This document shows, piece by piece, positions 27,649 to 36,495 of a stretch of DNA of 38,277 nucleotides. The notes under the pieces were generated by a model. It saw only the letters and a program-made list of their open reading frames with translations, ran no database searches and was not told the DNA's origin. Made by a program: the position numbers and the translations under genes. Source of the DNA: a virus. The DNA is taken from the IMG/VR virus record IMGVR_UViG_3300042868_003903, positions 1-38,277 of that record; one strand, written 5' to 3'. Each line of letters starts with the position of its first letter. Within the stretch, counting starts at the first letter, position 1.

Positions 27649-28856
27649 TTCCACAGCGCTTTCTCCTCGTCGGTCATGTACTTCCAATCTTCTGGGTCAA
27701 CGCCAGCAGGAACTGCGGATGACTGGGGTATTGCAGCGCGAACCGCAGGCCGTGCGGCTGTAGCTTGCGCTTGAGCCCTAGACTTTTCCATCAGGCGAAT
27801 GATGGTTTGCGCCGCCTCTTTGCGAATTTTTGTAGGGACAGTCGGATCCGCCAAGCGGCCAGCGGCTTCTTTGTACGATTGCGTGTCTTTGTCAGACTGC
27901 GGTCCTTCAAAACGAGGGATGTTTTTCAGCACCAAGTCAGCAATTGGTTGCAATTTGCCGATTGCAATCGCGCCAGGCGTCGCAACGCCAACCATTCCGG
28001 CGGCGATGTCAGTTGCAGCGCCGATGCCGCTACCCGTGGACTGATCAATCAAACCGCCCGGCTTGCTGATGTCTTGAAGCTCCTTGATTGTGGTTTCAAG
28101 GCTAGATGCTTTTTGTCGAGCCTCCAGTTGAGTTCTTTCTTCAAGCGCTGTCGGCCGCCCTTCTGCCAACTCCACGCGCCTGCGTTCAAGCCGCAGGCGT
28201 TCCTCATTTTGTGCAATTTGACGATCAAGCCTTGCGGTAGCCTGCGCATCCCTGCTCGCTTGCGCTTGAACGCGCTGACGCTCAAGATCCAACCGTTGCG
28301 CTTCCAACTCGGCGCGTTGCCGATTAATGCCTCGCGCCTCTGCCGCTCCCGGCGCTTCCGGCGCCGCGCCCATCGCTTGCGACACAACCTCTTGCCGGAA
28401 AGTCGGGCTTGATGGGTTCATGTCAATGAACGCAACCCTGTCGCCAAGTGGTACCCTTTCCAGTTTTGGTGCTGTTTCCGGTTTTGCGCGATACAACTCC
28501 TGCCCACCCGGCGATACAAGGGCTTCTCCCGGCCTAACCACTGACGGTCGCTGATCAGCCCTCCCCGCACGCGCAGCATTCACCATCTTGACACCCAGCT
28601 CCATCTGCGCCTGTGTCTTGCCGTGCATCTGCAAAAGCGTGCCAATCTCCTCTGGATCGTAGCCGCGCTGGCGAATCTCTTGCAGCGCTTGCTGTTCCGC
28701 CATGCTTTGCTGCGACTGCATCTCCTCCTGCCGCATCTGGCGCATCGCATTCAGCGTCGGCTGGATCTTGGCGAACGACTCAAACTGCGACTCCGGTTGA
28801 TACCGGATCTGCGGGATGTTTCGCGCTTGCGAGATGATGCTTGCGTCAATCGGCAT
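27645..28856 (-). CDS. Ejection/internal virion protein (coiled coil)
   Basis: A 403-residue protein in the position of P22 gp20. A long coiled coil spans about 170-260 (RQRAELEAQRLDLERQRVQA, then ERTQLEARQKASSLETTIKE). It is followed by a Gly-rich hydrophobic segment (GAATDIAAGMVGVATPGAIA). The C-terminus (PEDWKYMTDEEKALWK) is a motif common in phage internal virion proteins. Likely ejected with DNA to help build the channel; role inferred from context. Confidence 0.72.
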   Translation of the reverse strand: MPIDASIISQARNIPQIRYQPESQFESFAKIQPTLNAMRQMRQEEMQSQQSMAEQQALQEIRQRGYDPEEIGTLLQMHGKTQAQMELGVKMVNAARAGRADQRPSVVRPGEALVSPGGQELYRAKPETAPKLERVPLGDRVAFIDMNPSSPTFRQEVVSQAMGAAPEAPGAAEARGINRQRAELEAQRLDLERQRVQAQASRDAQATARLDRQIAQNEERLRLERRRVELAEGRPTALEERTQLEARQKASSLETTIKELQDISKPGGLIDQSTGSGIGAATDIAAGMVGVATPGAIAIGKLQPIADLVLKNIPRFEGPQSDKDTQSYKEAAGRLADPTVPTKIRKEAAQTIIRLMEKSRAQAQATAARPAVRAAIPQSSAVPAGVDPEDWKYMTDEEKALWK

Positions 28857-28857
28857 A

Positions 28858-31002
28858 TCAGCCCCCAGCGCCGACGGAGCGGCCGTAGATGTCTAGAAAC
28901 CTTCCAAACAGCTGGTTCTGCTGCTGCTGGTTCTGGTAGTTCTGATAGGCGCCAACCGCACCGCCGACGCCACCCATGTAACCGCTGGTGCGATTGATCC
29001 GCCCCGCCGCCAGTGCATTCGCGCCCTGAGACATTGTTTCCCCTGCCGTCTGGCCAAACTGCTGGGCCGCAGAGCCCAACTGACCGCCGACAGTTTGCCC
29101 CAATCCGGCGATGTTGGCTAGGCGGTTGTACGCGTTGCCGTACTCGCCCGAGGCGAAGTCCTGCGCGTACCGCTGACCCGCCTTGATTGCACCGCCAGAC
29201 AGCATGTTGCCCCGCGCGGCCTGCACGCGCTCCAGCGCTTTCATGCCCTCGCCCAAGCGGAAGGCGTAGCCGGGGTCCATGTCCAGCAGTTGCTGGGGCT
29301 GGGCGGGTTGGCCGTCGAGGCCCATCACGCCGGCCAAGCGGTTCAGCGCAGACTCGCCACGCGCGCGGTACGGCTCCAGCAGGCTTTTCTGGTACTTAAA
29401 CTGATCTTCCTGCAGTTTGAGAGCGTTTGCCGCCGACTGCGCCTGGATGTTCGCCGCGTCCTTCGCCGCTTGGCCCGTTAGATACCCGCCTGCCAGGCTG
29501 CCGAACGCACCCAGCGCCGCAGCGCCTGCGGGCGTGCCGATGTACTTGAGGAAGTCGTCGACGACGGGGATGCCGGTGAGGCCGGCTGCTGCTCCTGCGG
29601 CAGCGCCCGCCCCCAATGCCGAGCCTGCGGCAGCGCCTGCGCCAAGAGTTCCGCCAAGCGTTAGGCCACTGGCGTCAAGGCCGTCGCCGCCGCTAGCGCC
29701 CGGTGTAATGCCGGTGCCGCCAGTAATTGATCCGCCCGGCGTCGCAGCAATTCCGTTACCAACAGGCGCACCCGCAGCACCGGCCGCCACACCCGCACCC
29801 GCTACGCCTGCGGCAGTGCCTGCGGCTCCGAGGCCGGCTCCGGTGTCGGCAACAGTTCCTGCGCCTGCGGCTTGCCCGGCGGTTTGGCCGGCAGTCAAAT
29901 CAACGGTTGCCACGCCGCCGGGTGAAGTAACGGCGGCGCCTTGCGTGAAATCAGCAGTGCCGCCAAGGTTTGGCGACAGATCTTCCATCGTGTACGGCGT
30001 CTGATCCGTGGCCAACGCATTTCCCGCCGCCGCAGCCCCGCCCGTCGCCAACGCATTTCCGGTTTCCGGAAAATACATCGCATTTGCTCTAGCTGCCCTG
30101 ATATACGCCATTTCCGGCGTTGAGCCAAGAGCAATTTCTGCGTCGTAAACCGTTCGCCCGTAATCAGACAGGCTGGCGTAAGCGTTGTCCAAATTTGTTG
30201 GCGATAGCAATTCGTCGCCAATAAAAGGCTCGTCAAAAAACTCCCCTGCCGAAACATCCACATCGGCCACGCTGCCGGCAACGTCCCCCGCGTCACCAGC
30301 TGCAGCAACGACGTCTTGCAAGCCTTCCGGCGTCAGATCCTTGACGAAATCGATTGCGTCTTGGACGTAGGGCTTGACCATCTCCCCGATGGCTCCCGTG
30401 GCCCCGCCAATCAGCGCGTTCTTGATGACGTCTTCTGCGTCGCCGCCAGACAGTGCGGTTCCAGCGCCGCTGGCCACAGCGCTGCCGATGGCGGATTGGA
30501 CAGTTGCCGATGCAGTGGGTGCAATGGCTGCGCCGATGCTGGATGCGTTGCCCGTCAAAATAATCTGGGCAAACGGCGCAACAAACCCTTTGAAAAACGA
30601 TGAGCCAATGGACTTTTCGCCAGTCTGAAATTCTTGCACCGGATTGCCAGACGAGTCCAATAGCCCCATCTGCAAGGTCCAAGACCCAGATCCGCCAAGC
30701 GTTCCTTTGCTGCGTGACGGGTCCACCCCCATCTGCAGGCCGCGCTCATTGAGCGTGCGCTCAATCAGATCGGACGAATAGTAAGGCCTGGAAAAATCGC
30801 CAGAGTCGGCCGAAAAAGACGATACCGCATCAGGCTTGATGCCCAGCGATTCCATCAGGCCTTGAGCCTGTTTAACCAACTCGGCGTAATACGCGCGATC
30901 AGCCTGACTGCCGCCTGACACTTGCCAGGCGTTGTTTTGCATGTCGTAGCTGGCGCCAGTGATGCCCTTTTTGCGCAGATCGTCAAGCGTAACGTATGCC
31001 AT
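28858..31002 (-). CDS. DNA-transfer/ejection protein
   Basis: A 714-residue protein in the P22 gp7 area. The middle third (about 350-500) is a Gly/Ala-rich low-complexity region, probably flexible or membrane-active. The C-terminal part is typical of phage DNA-transfer proteins: KYQKSLLEPYRARGESALNR, DMDPGYAFRLGEGMKALERV and SGEYGNAYNRLANIAGLGQT. These are injected with the genome. The ATG at 31002 has an AGG site. The gene has no overlap with the fibre gene upstream. Confidence 0.82.
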   Translation of the reverse strand: MAYVTLDDLRKKGITGASYDMQNNAWQVSGGSQADRAYYAELVKQAQGLMESLGIKPDAVSSFSADSGDFSRPYYSSDLIERTLNERGLQMGVDPSRSKGTLGGSGSWTLQMGLLDSSGNPVQEFQTGEKSIGSSFFKGFVAPFAQIILTGNASSIGAAIAPTASATVQSAIGSAVASGAGTALSGGDAEDVIKNALIGGATGAIGEMVKPYVQDAIDFVKDLTPEGLQDVVAAAGDAGDVAGSVADVDVSAGEFFDEPFIGDELLSPTNLDNAYASLSDYGRTVYDAEIALGSTPEMAYIRAARANAMYFPETGNALATGGAAAAGNALATDQTPYTMEDLSPNLGGTADFTQGAAVTSPGGVATVDLTAGQTAGQAAGAGTVADTGAGLGAAGTAAGVAGAGVAAGAAGAPVGNGIAATPGGSITGGTGITPGASGGDGLDASGLTLGGTLGAGAAAGSALGAGAAAGAAAGLTGIPVVDDFLKYIGTPAGAAALGAFGSLAGGYLTGQAAKDAANIQAQSAANALKLQEDQFKYQKSLLEPYRARGESALNRLAGVMGLDGQPAQPQQLLDMDPGYAFRLGEGMKALERVQAARGNMLSGGAIKAGQRYAQDFASGEYGNAYNRLANIAGLGQTVGGQLGSAAQQFGQTAGETMSQGANALAAGRINRTSGYMGGVGGAVGAYQNYQNQQQQNQLFGRFLDIYGRSVGAGG

Positions 31003-31010
31003 GATTCACC

Positions 31011-32264
31011 TCACCCAATCCGCCAGTTGGTGCCGTCGCTGAACACGGGCACGACGTTCGCGCCGCCGCCGGCCACGATCGAATGAAAAGTCGTTGCGTT
31101 GGCGTCCGTCACCACAGCGCGAGCGCCTGCGCCAGCAGTGCCTGCGGCAACCAGCGCCGCCACCGTCTGCGTGCCGTTGTTGATCCACTTTGCGCCGACA
31201 GTCATCGTCAGGCCAGGCACGCGCATCGACGTGATGCTGTTGTTGCCCAGCGTGATTTCGTTGCTGACGCCTGCGGCAGAAACATCGGCGTCGTAGCCGA
31301 TGACGATGTTGTTGCTGCCAGTGGTCAGTGCATCGCCGGCTTGAAAGCCCAAGGCCACGTTGTTTGCGCCAGAAGTCAGCGCACCCAGCGCCGACGCGCC
31401 CACCGCCGTGTTGTTGCTGGTGGTAGCTGCATCCAGCGCATTCCACCCAACGGCAACGTTGTACGCGCCCGTAACTACCAGCAGCGCCGCATCTTTGCCC
31501 ACCGCAGTGTTGCCGGTGCCGCTGGTGTTTGCCCCCAGCGCCGAACGCCCCACGGCCACGGCATCGCTGCCGGTGTAAGCATCCAGCGCCGCGTAACCCA
31601 CCGCCACGTTGTCAGCGCCCGTAGACACCAGCAACAGCGCATCGCTGCCCAGCGCTGTATTGCCCGCACCAGACGTCGCCGCATTCAGCGCCCGGTAACC
31701 GACGCCAGTGTTGTAATTCGCCGTGCTCGCAGCCGTCAGCGCCTGATAGCCCACCGCAGTGTTGTAGTCACCTGAGGTGTTGGCATCCAGCGCCTCGGAG
31801 CCCAGCGCCGTGTTCTGGAAGCCGTCGATGTTGGCCGTCAGGGCGTTGTAGCCCACCGCCGTGTTGTTTGACCCCGTGGTGTTGCTGTCCAGCGCCGTGT
31901 CGCCCACAGCGATGTTGGTGGCCACGCTGCCGGCACCCAAGCCGACTGCGACACCGATGGCTTTCGCCAGTTCGTACGACGCAAAGATGTTGTCGTCGGT
32001 CTTGATAGTCACTGCAGCAGACGTCTGCAGCACGAACTTGTACGACGATCCTTCCGTCAGCCAAATTTGCGCGGGCGTGCGGCCGGCGCTGTCCAGCACG
32101 ATTGGGTTCGCGTTTGCCGTGCCGCCGCTGCTGCTGGTGTATGTCGCCGCAGGCGTAGTGGTGCCGGCAGCGTAGGTGTAGATCAGGCCGCCGGCCAGCG
32201 GGTTGCCGTTGTTGTCGAAGAACTGCGCCCCGGCGCCAGCGTAAGGGGAAAGCGAAACGCTCAT
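31011..32264 (-). CDS. Tail fibre with YadA-head-type repeats
   Basis: A 417-residue fibre. The N-terminal part (about 10-70) has AQFFDNNGNPLAGGLIYTYA, GTTTPAATYTSSSGGTANAN, DSAGRTPAQIWL, the virion-binding domain seen in many phage tailspikes and fibres. About 110-340 consists of about 15 degenerate 14-residue repeats of the type NTAVGYQAL / NVAVGYAAL, the trimeric YadA-head left-handed roll. The C-terminus (VVPVFSDGTNWRIG) is a common phage fibre ending. Expected to be a trimer that binds a host surface receptor. Confidence 0.85.
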   Translation of the reverse strand: MSVSLSPYAGAGAQFFDNNGNPLAGGLIYTYAAGTTTPAATYTSSSGGTANANPIVLDSAGRTPAQIWLTEGSSYKFVLQTSAAVTIKTDDNIFASYELAKAIGVAVGLGAGSVATNIAVGDTALDSNTTGSNNTAVGYNALTANIDGFQNTALGSEALDANTSGDYNTAVGYQALTAASTANYNTGVGYRALNAATSGAGNTALGSDALLLVSTGADNVAVGYAALDAYTGSDAVAVGRSALGANTSGTGNTAVGKDAALLVVTGAYNVAVGWNALDAATTSNNTAVGASALGALTSGANNVALGFQAGDALTTGSNNIVIGYDADVSAAGVSNEITLGNNSITSMRVPGLTMTVGAKWINNGTQTVAALVAAGTAGAGARAVVTDANATTFHSIVAGGGANVVPVFSDGTNWRIG

Positions 32265-32271
32265 GGTGCTC

Positions 32272-33234
32272 TCACTGTTGAATCTGGGTTACCGCCAGCA
32301 CGACGGCGGGGGCTGCTGGGGCAAACGCAGTGGCTGCGACATTATCCACCGTAATGGCGGTGTTGCTTGCGGCATACATGACCTCGATGTAATCGTTTGC
32401 TGCCAGCGAGAAAAACTCACTCAGAGCCATCGGGCTGTATCCATTGTTGATGTTGATTGTCACAATCCGCGCCGTTGACGGAATGTCCGTGCCGTTTTTG
32501 CGATACCACACCCAGACGTTTTTGTCGCTTGCGTTGCTGCTGCTGATCTGCACCGTTGTGTTGAAGTGGTACAGCCCAGATTCAGGCACAACGATGCGCG
32601 AGGCGGGCGAGCCGATGCTGATGCCTTCTGCAATTAATGCGCTGTCAAACGTCAACTCATACGCCGTGTTGGTTAACGCTGGCGTCTGATCCGTGGTCTT
32701 TACAAACTCGCCGTAGTACTTCTGCTGCTCAATTGTCGGCCGCACGAAGATCACGCCGTCAGTCGCGCTCTTGACCAACACTGCCGCCAACGGAATCACG
32801 TTGTCCGGCGCGGTGGGCTTAACGTTGGTAAACGCGCCCGCCACCGTTGGGCTGGCGTACAGGATGTCGCCCACGTTGAACGCACTGGTGTCGATTCCTG
32901 TCACCGGCCCCCAGACGCAAGCCAGGCCCGTGGCGCCGTTGTCGGGAATGGTTTCGTCCAGCACGCCAAGGATGTACAGCGACGGTGTGGAGCCGTCAGC
33001 AAGGTACTTGGCCACCGACAGCACGTTAGCCGCACCGACGCCGGCAAAGCCCACCACGGTGCCTTTGAACAGCGTTGCGCCAGTGGAGTTCTGCACCAGC
33101 GTGAACGTTTCTCTGCTGGCTTGGCCGATGCTTTCTTGCAGCAGTGAGAAGAACCGGAACCACGCACGCGTGGTCAGCGCCCCGCCGTCCACCAGCGGAT
33201 CGCGGGATGCCGGGACGCGGGGCAGCGTTTGCAT
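32272..33234 (-). CDS. Virion structural protein between gp10-like and fibre genes
   Basis: A 320-residue, beta-rich protein. It opens with ALTTRAWFRFFSLLQESIGQ, a helix common in phage tail proteins, followed by ATLFKGTVVGFAGVGAANVL and ILYASPTVAGAFTNVKPTAP. The C-terminal half (about 180-320) looks like a C1q/TNF-type or collagen-end domain (FNTTVQISSSNASDKNVWVW, NDYIEVMYAASNTAITVDNV). It is likely a fibre adaptor or tail-tip protein. The family name is not certain. Confidence 0.75.
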   Translation of the reverse strand: MQTLPRVPASRDPLVDGGALTTRAWFRFFSLLQESIGQASRETFTLVQNSTGATLFKGTVVGFAGVGAANVLSVAKYLADGSTPSLYILGVLDETIPDNGATGLACVWGPVTGIDTSAFNVGDILYASPTVAGAFTNVKPTAPDNVIPLAAVLVKSATDGVIFVRPTIEQQKYYGEFVKTTDQTPALTNTAYELTFDSALIAEGISIGSPASRIVVPESGLYHFNTTVQISSSNASDKNVWVWYRKNGTDIPSTARIVTININNGYSPMALSEFFSLAANDYIEVMYAASNTAITVDNVAATAFAPAAPAVVLAVTQIQQ

Positions 33235-33235
33235 C

Positions 33236-34936
33236 TTAGGCGCTCGTCGGCGTGGCCGTCAGTTCAGCGCCCATGATGGCAATCTTCACCGGGTCGCTTC
33301 CGCTGATCTCGTACACGCGATCCCGCAGCTTGGTGGTCATGCCCAGCCTGCGCCAAATCACGCGCTTGCCGTACTCGCCAATCTTGCCCATGTTGGCCCA
33401 GTGCTCGTTGCCCCATGTGTGTCCGCCGTCGTCGGACCAGCGGAGCATGACTTGGGGGTCGGTGGACGTAGGTTCACTTAGGTAGGCAGCATATTTTGCG
33501 GGGTACAAGCGCAAAATGCTTGACATAGCGCCAAGCATGTAATTTCTTGCGTTGTTTGATATTGGGTCATTGGCAACGTATTTAAGAACAGTTGTTGCAT
33601 CAGTCAAAACAACTGTTCCGCTGTTATCAATGTCTCCCAATCTTCTTGTTCCGTAAAATTCGTTAAACAATGTATTTTCTGGCTCAAGTCCAACGGAAGC
33701 GCGAATGAGAGCCAAAGCAACTGCTGTCCAATTTATTGGAACAACTGGAAATACTGCCCCAGTCTCGCAATCCAATTGCAGCGCATGATGCGCAGTGCGC
33801 TTCAGATTGTTTTGCCCCGTAGGCAACGCCCTCCACGAACGCAACCACCGCTGCGTAGCCCCACTATCGTCGTACACTTCGGGGTCAAACGCGTAAAGGC
33901 TGCCGCTCTCCCAGTCCCCCACCAGCACCTGACCAGCGTAATTTGCTTGACAGTTACTCCGGTGCCTACGGAACTGCACCCCATCCCACGCCGCCCGTTC
34001 GTGCCACGCCCCAGTGGCCACGTCAAACACCCACGTCGCCTGCGCGGTCGGGAACGTCAGCACATAAAACGAGTGCCCGTCCTGCTGGTACGAATAGCCG
34101 ATGGCGTCGTTTAGCACGCCGTACTGCTGGATCTGCCACTCCACAGCGTGCGTGCTAACGCGTTGCGCGTTGTAGCCGTTGTTGCGGTACACGATGCCGT
34201 TGCCGCGAGCGTCCGAGCCCAGCCAGAACACGCTGTTGTCCAGCTTGGCTACGCTGTACGGCGCGAGGCAACCCGTTTCCATGAACGCGCCTTGGATGCG
34301 CTGTAACGGAAAGTCTGCGGCTCCAGCGTTGAACCAGACCTCGATGGTGTTGTTCCCGAACAGCCACACCTCGCGGTGGTCCACCATCAGCGAGACAATG
34401 TTGTCCGGGTTGCCCTCGGCGCTGGCAAAGTCCAGCGGGTCGATCTGCGTGCCGTCGTTCAGCGATGTCACCCAGAAGCGCTGGCTATTGGGCTCGTTAA
34501 ACACGAAGTACCCATCAAGGTAGCCCACCGTCACCGCGCCAGGAAAATCGACGTCAGTGATCTGCGCGAACACGCCCGTGTCGGCGTTGTAGATAAACGC
34601 GTCAGGGTTGCATGCGACGAACAGCTGCGTGCCGTTGTCCGACATGCTCACCGGCCCGCTGCCGTTGATCAGCCCCAGTTCCGTCACGGCGAAGTTGCCG
34701 TCAGCGCGGTACAGTTTGCCGCCAGACGCGACGTAGAGGAAGTCGCCAAACTTCCACATGCCACGGATCGGGCCGTCGCCTACGGTGGCCACCAGACGCA
34801 GCCCGGGGCACCGCTGTAGGAACGCAGGCTCTTTGCCGCCGTCGGGCACGACCTCGGGGAACAGGTTGACCATGCGGCTGTCGGCCGCGTTGACCGACCG
34901 CGCCACATAGGACGATCCGAGGATGGGCGTTTTCAC
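33236..34936 (-). CDS. Tail/DNA-stabilisation protein, P22 gp10-like, with inserted dockerin/EF-hand-like segment
   Basis: A 566-residue protein; P22 gp10 is about 470. It starts at GTG 34936 with MKTPILGSSYVARSVNAADS, RMVNLFPEVVPDGGKEPAFL, RCPGLRLVATVG, the gp10 family hallmark. It plugs the tail under the portal with gp4. Residues about 396-493 are an extra, AT-rich segment: ALALIRASVG and LGDIDNSGTVVLTDATTVLK, where D435, D437, S439, T441 and D446 fit an EF-hand/dockerin loop. The family sequence resumes as DPQVMLRWSDDGGHTWG. The GTG overlaps the gp4-like stop as GTGA. Confidence 0.88.
   Translation of the reverse strand: MKTPILGSSYVARSVNAADSRMVNLFPEVVPDGGKEPAFLQRCPGLRLVATVGDGPIRGMWKFGDFLYVASGGKLYRADGNFAVTELGLINGSGPVSMSDNGTQLFVACNPDAFIYNADTGVFAQITDVDFPGAVTVGYLDGYFVFNEPNSQRFWVTSLNDGTQIDPLDFASAEGNPDNIVSLMVDHREVWLFGNNTIEVWFNAGAADFPLQRIQGAFMETGCLAPYSVAKLDNSVFWLGSDARGNGIVYRNNGYNAQRVSTHAVEWQIQQYGVLNDAIGYSYQQDGHSFYVLTFPTAQATWVFDVATGAWHERAAWDGVQFRRHRSNCQANYAGQVLVGDWESGSLYAFDPEVYDDSGATQRWLRSWRALPTGQNNLKRTAHHALQLDCETGAVFPVVPINWTAVALALIRASVGLEPENTLFNEFYGTRRLGDIDNSGTVVLTDATTVLKYVANDPISNNARNYMLGAMSSILRLYPAKYAAYLSEPTSTDPQVMLRWSDDGGHTWGNEHWANMGKIGEYGKRVIWRRLGMTTKLRDRVYEISGSDPVKIAIMGAELTATPTSA
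33460..33750 (-). other. AT-rich domain insertion in the gp10-like gene
   Basis: The base composition falls sharply here compared with flanking DNA. The encoded segment (residues about 396-493) interrupts the gp10-type sequence and carries one dockerin-like calcium loop. It looks like a foreign domain added in frame. Confidence 0.65.
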
Positions 34937-35652
34937 GTCGGCGTACCCGCGTACACGTTGAACCGGCGCAGCCTGCGGTTGACGAGGTTGTACGGAATGC
35001 TCATCAAGTCATCCGGGTTGTTGATGCGCTTCAGATTGCGCTTGGACGACATGGCGATGCGCTGCACCGTGGGCGGGGCCTCGACGCCAAACTCGGCCGC
35101 AATCTCGCAGGCCAGGTTGTACTTGAAGCACCGCAGATAGCCCGGCGGGAACGACAGCGTGGTGTTCAGCAGCGCAGGCTGCGACAGTTCCTGCACGCTG
35201 ATGATGTGCCACTCCAGATCCTTGCTGGGCACCGGGTACACGGTCATCGTGATGTCGGGGAACGTCATGTTGGTGAACATGACCTGCGGATACGTCGACG
35301 TCACAGTTTTCAGCGCAATACCGTTGTACTGCTGCTGGTTGATCATGGCAATGCCGAACGACACGCCAGATTCCGGGTCGCGGAAATACGTCGAGTCGTC
35401 CACCAGCACCGGCCGGTTGCCGACGAAGTTCCCCGTCGGCCCCAGCGTGCGCGTGGCGGTGTTTGCCGGCCAGGTAAACACCTGATCCTGCGTGCTGTAG
35501 ACCGCTAGGCGCTCGACGCTCCACGAATCGAGCATCTGGTTCAGAGCCGCCAGCGCATCCTGTGACGTGGCGGCGGAGGGCGTTTCGCCCTCGGCAAGCT
35601 GGCCGATCAGCCGCAGTGCGGCGTTGATCTGGTCACCGGCTGTGGTAGACAT
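34933..35652 (-). CDS. Head-completion/tail accessory protein, P22 gp4-like
   Basis: A 239-residue protein: AALRLIGQLAEGETPSAATS, DALAALNQMLDSWSVERLAV, then YSTQDQVFTW. This is the gp4-type N-terminal core (P22 gp4 has 166 residues), which closes the portal ring after packaging. The extra C-terminal region (FPPGYLRCFKYNLACEIAAE, ending PYNLVNRRLRRFNVYAGT) is typical of the larger members. It overlaps the next small gene by 20 bases. Confidence 0.87.
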   Translation of the reverse strand: MSTTAGDQINAALRLIGQLAEGETPSAATSQDALAALNQMLDSWSVERLAVYSTQDQVFTWPANTATRTLGPTGNFVGNRPVLVDDSTYFRDPESGVSFGIAMINQQQYNGIALKTVTSTYPQVMFTNMTFPDITMTVYPVPSKDLEWHIISVQELSQPALLNTTLSFPPGYLRCFKYNLACEIAAEFGVEAPPTVQRIAMSSKRNLKRINNPDDLMSIPYNLVNRRLRRFNVYAGTPT

Positions 35653-35824
35653 CGGCGGACTCCCGTCGCCGCCTGCGCGCAGTCAGTTCGTTGACGGCAA
35701 CCTGGGGCGATTCCTCGCCCGGAGTATACCTTTCCCATCCGTTGCGTTCATCTTCTTCTGCCTCCAGATCCATCGTGGCAACCTTGGTGCCGTGAATCGG
35801 GTGCTTCATGTAGATGACGGGCAT
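35633..35824 (-). CDS. Small conserved virion-module protein
   Basis: A 63-residue protein starting MPVIYMKHPIHGTKVATMDL, a conserved pattern next to gp4-like genes in related phages. It is acidic in the middle (EAEEDERNGWERYTPGEES) and basic at the end (TARRRRRESADVYHSR). It overlaps both neighbours by 19-20 bases, which supports coupled translation. Function unknown. Confidence 0.78.
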   Translation of the reverse strand: MPVIYMKHPIHGTKVATMDLEAEEDERNGWERYTPGEESPQVAVNELTARRRRRESADVYHSR

Positions 35825-36495
35825 AGGTCGCCTCCGGGCCTGCGGCGCAGGTACATGTGATAGTTGCCGGGATACGCTTTGTCGGCGCTGTGGTGCGTGA
35901 TGTCCACATCCGGAATCAGCCAGATTGAGCCGCCGCAGTCGTTCCAGTTGCGGCTGAAGGCGTAGTCCTCGCCGTACCAGATGCCTTTGTGCGCGCCGTG
36001 GTTGAATAGGTCAACGTGCGGCTTGTGCGCCTTGCCGTACATAAGGTGCGGGTACGCGCGCATGAACTTCTCGATTGCCGCCTCGGTCACGCGCAAAAAC
36101 CCTGCGGGCACCCACTCTGCGTGGATAGCGCCGTCTGCCAGGCGCACGATGGGATGCCCACCCGCGTCGGTGAACAGGCAGCCCATGTAGTCTTCCTCGT
36201 CCCGCTTGAAGCGATACGTTCCAGCCACAACCTCGCCCTCCGTCTGGATGAGCTTCAGCAGCGCTTCCGGCGGGAACGATACGTCGTGGTCAAGGAAAAT
36301 GATCTGATCCGCGCCCGCATCCAGTGCCTTGCGCAGCATGACGTTGCGCGCTTGGCTGATATACGGGTTGCCGACTTCCATCACCATCTGGTGCGTGATG
36401 CCTGCTGCATCCAGTGCCGGTACAGCGGCCTCTATGGCCTCCAGAAGCGCTGAATGCGGGCGGGTGAGGGTAGGCACACACAAGACGACTTTCAT
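35806..36495 (-). CDS. Glycosyltransferase, GT-A (family 2-like)
   Basis: A 229-residue enzyme-like protein. It has the GT-A start MKVVLCVPTLTRPHSALLEA, then ISQARNVMLRKALDAGADQI and IIFLDHDVSFPPEALLKLI, where the DHD corresponds to the DxD metal/nucleotide-sugar site at about residue 74. GEVVAGTYRFKRDEEDYMGC and VPAGFLRVTEAAIEKF also fit GT-A proteins of phages. Encoded inside the head operon, it could glycosylate a virion protein or a host surface molecule. It overlaps the methyltransferase as ATGA. Confidence 0.82.
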   Translation of the reverse strand: MKVVLCVPTLTRPHSALLEAIEAAVPALDAAGITHQMVMEVGNPYISQARNVMLRKALDAGADQIIFLDHDVSFPPEALLKLIQTEGEVVAGTYRFKRDEEDYMGCLFTDAGGHPIVRLADGAIHAEWVPAGFLRVTEAAIEKFMRAYPHLMYGKAHKPHVDLFNHGAHKGIWYGEDYAFSRNWNDCGGSIWLIPDVDITHHSADKAYPGNYHMYLRRRPGGDLCPSST

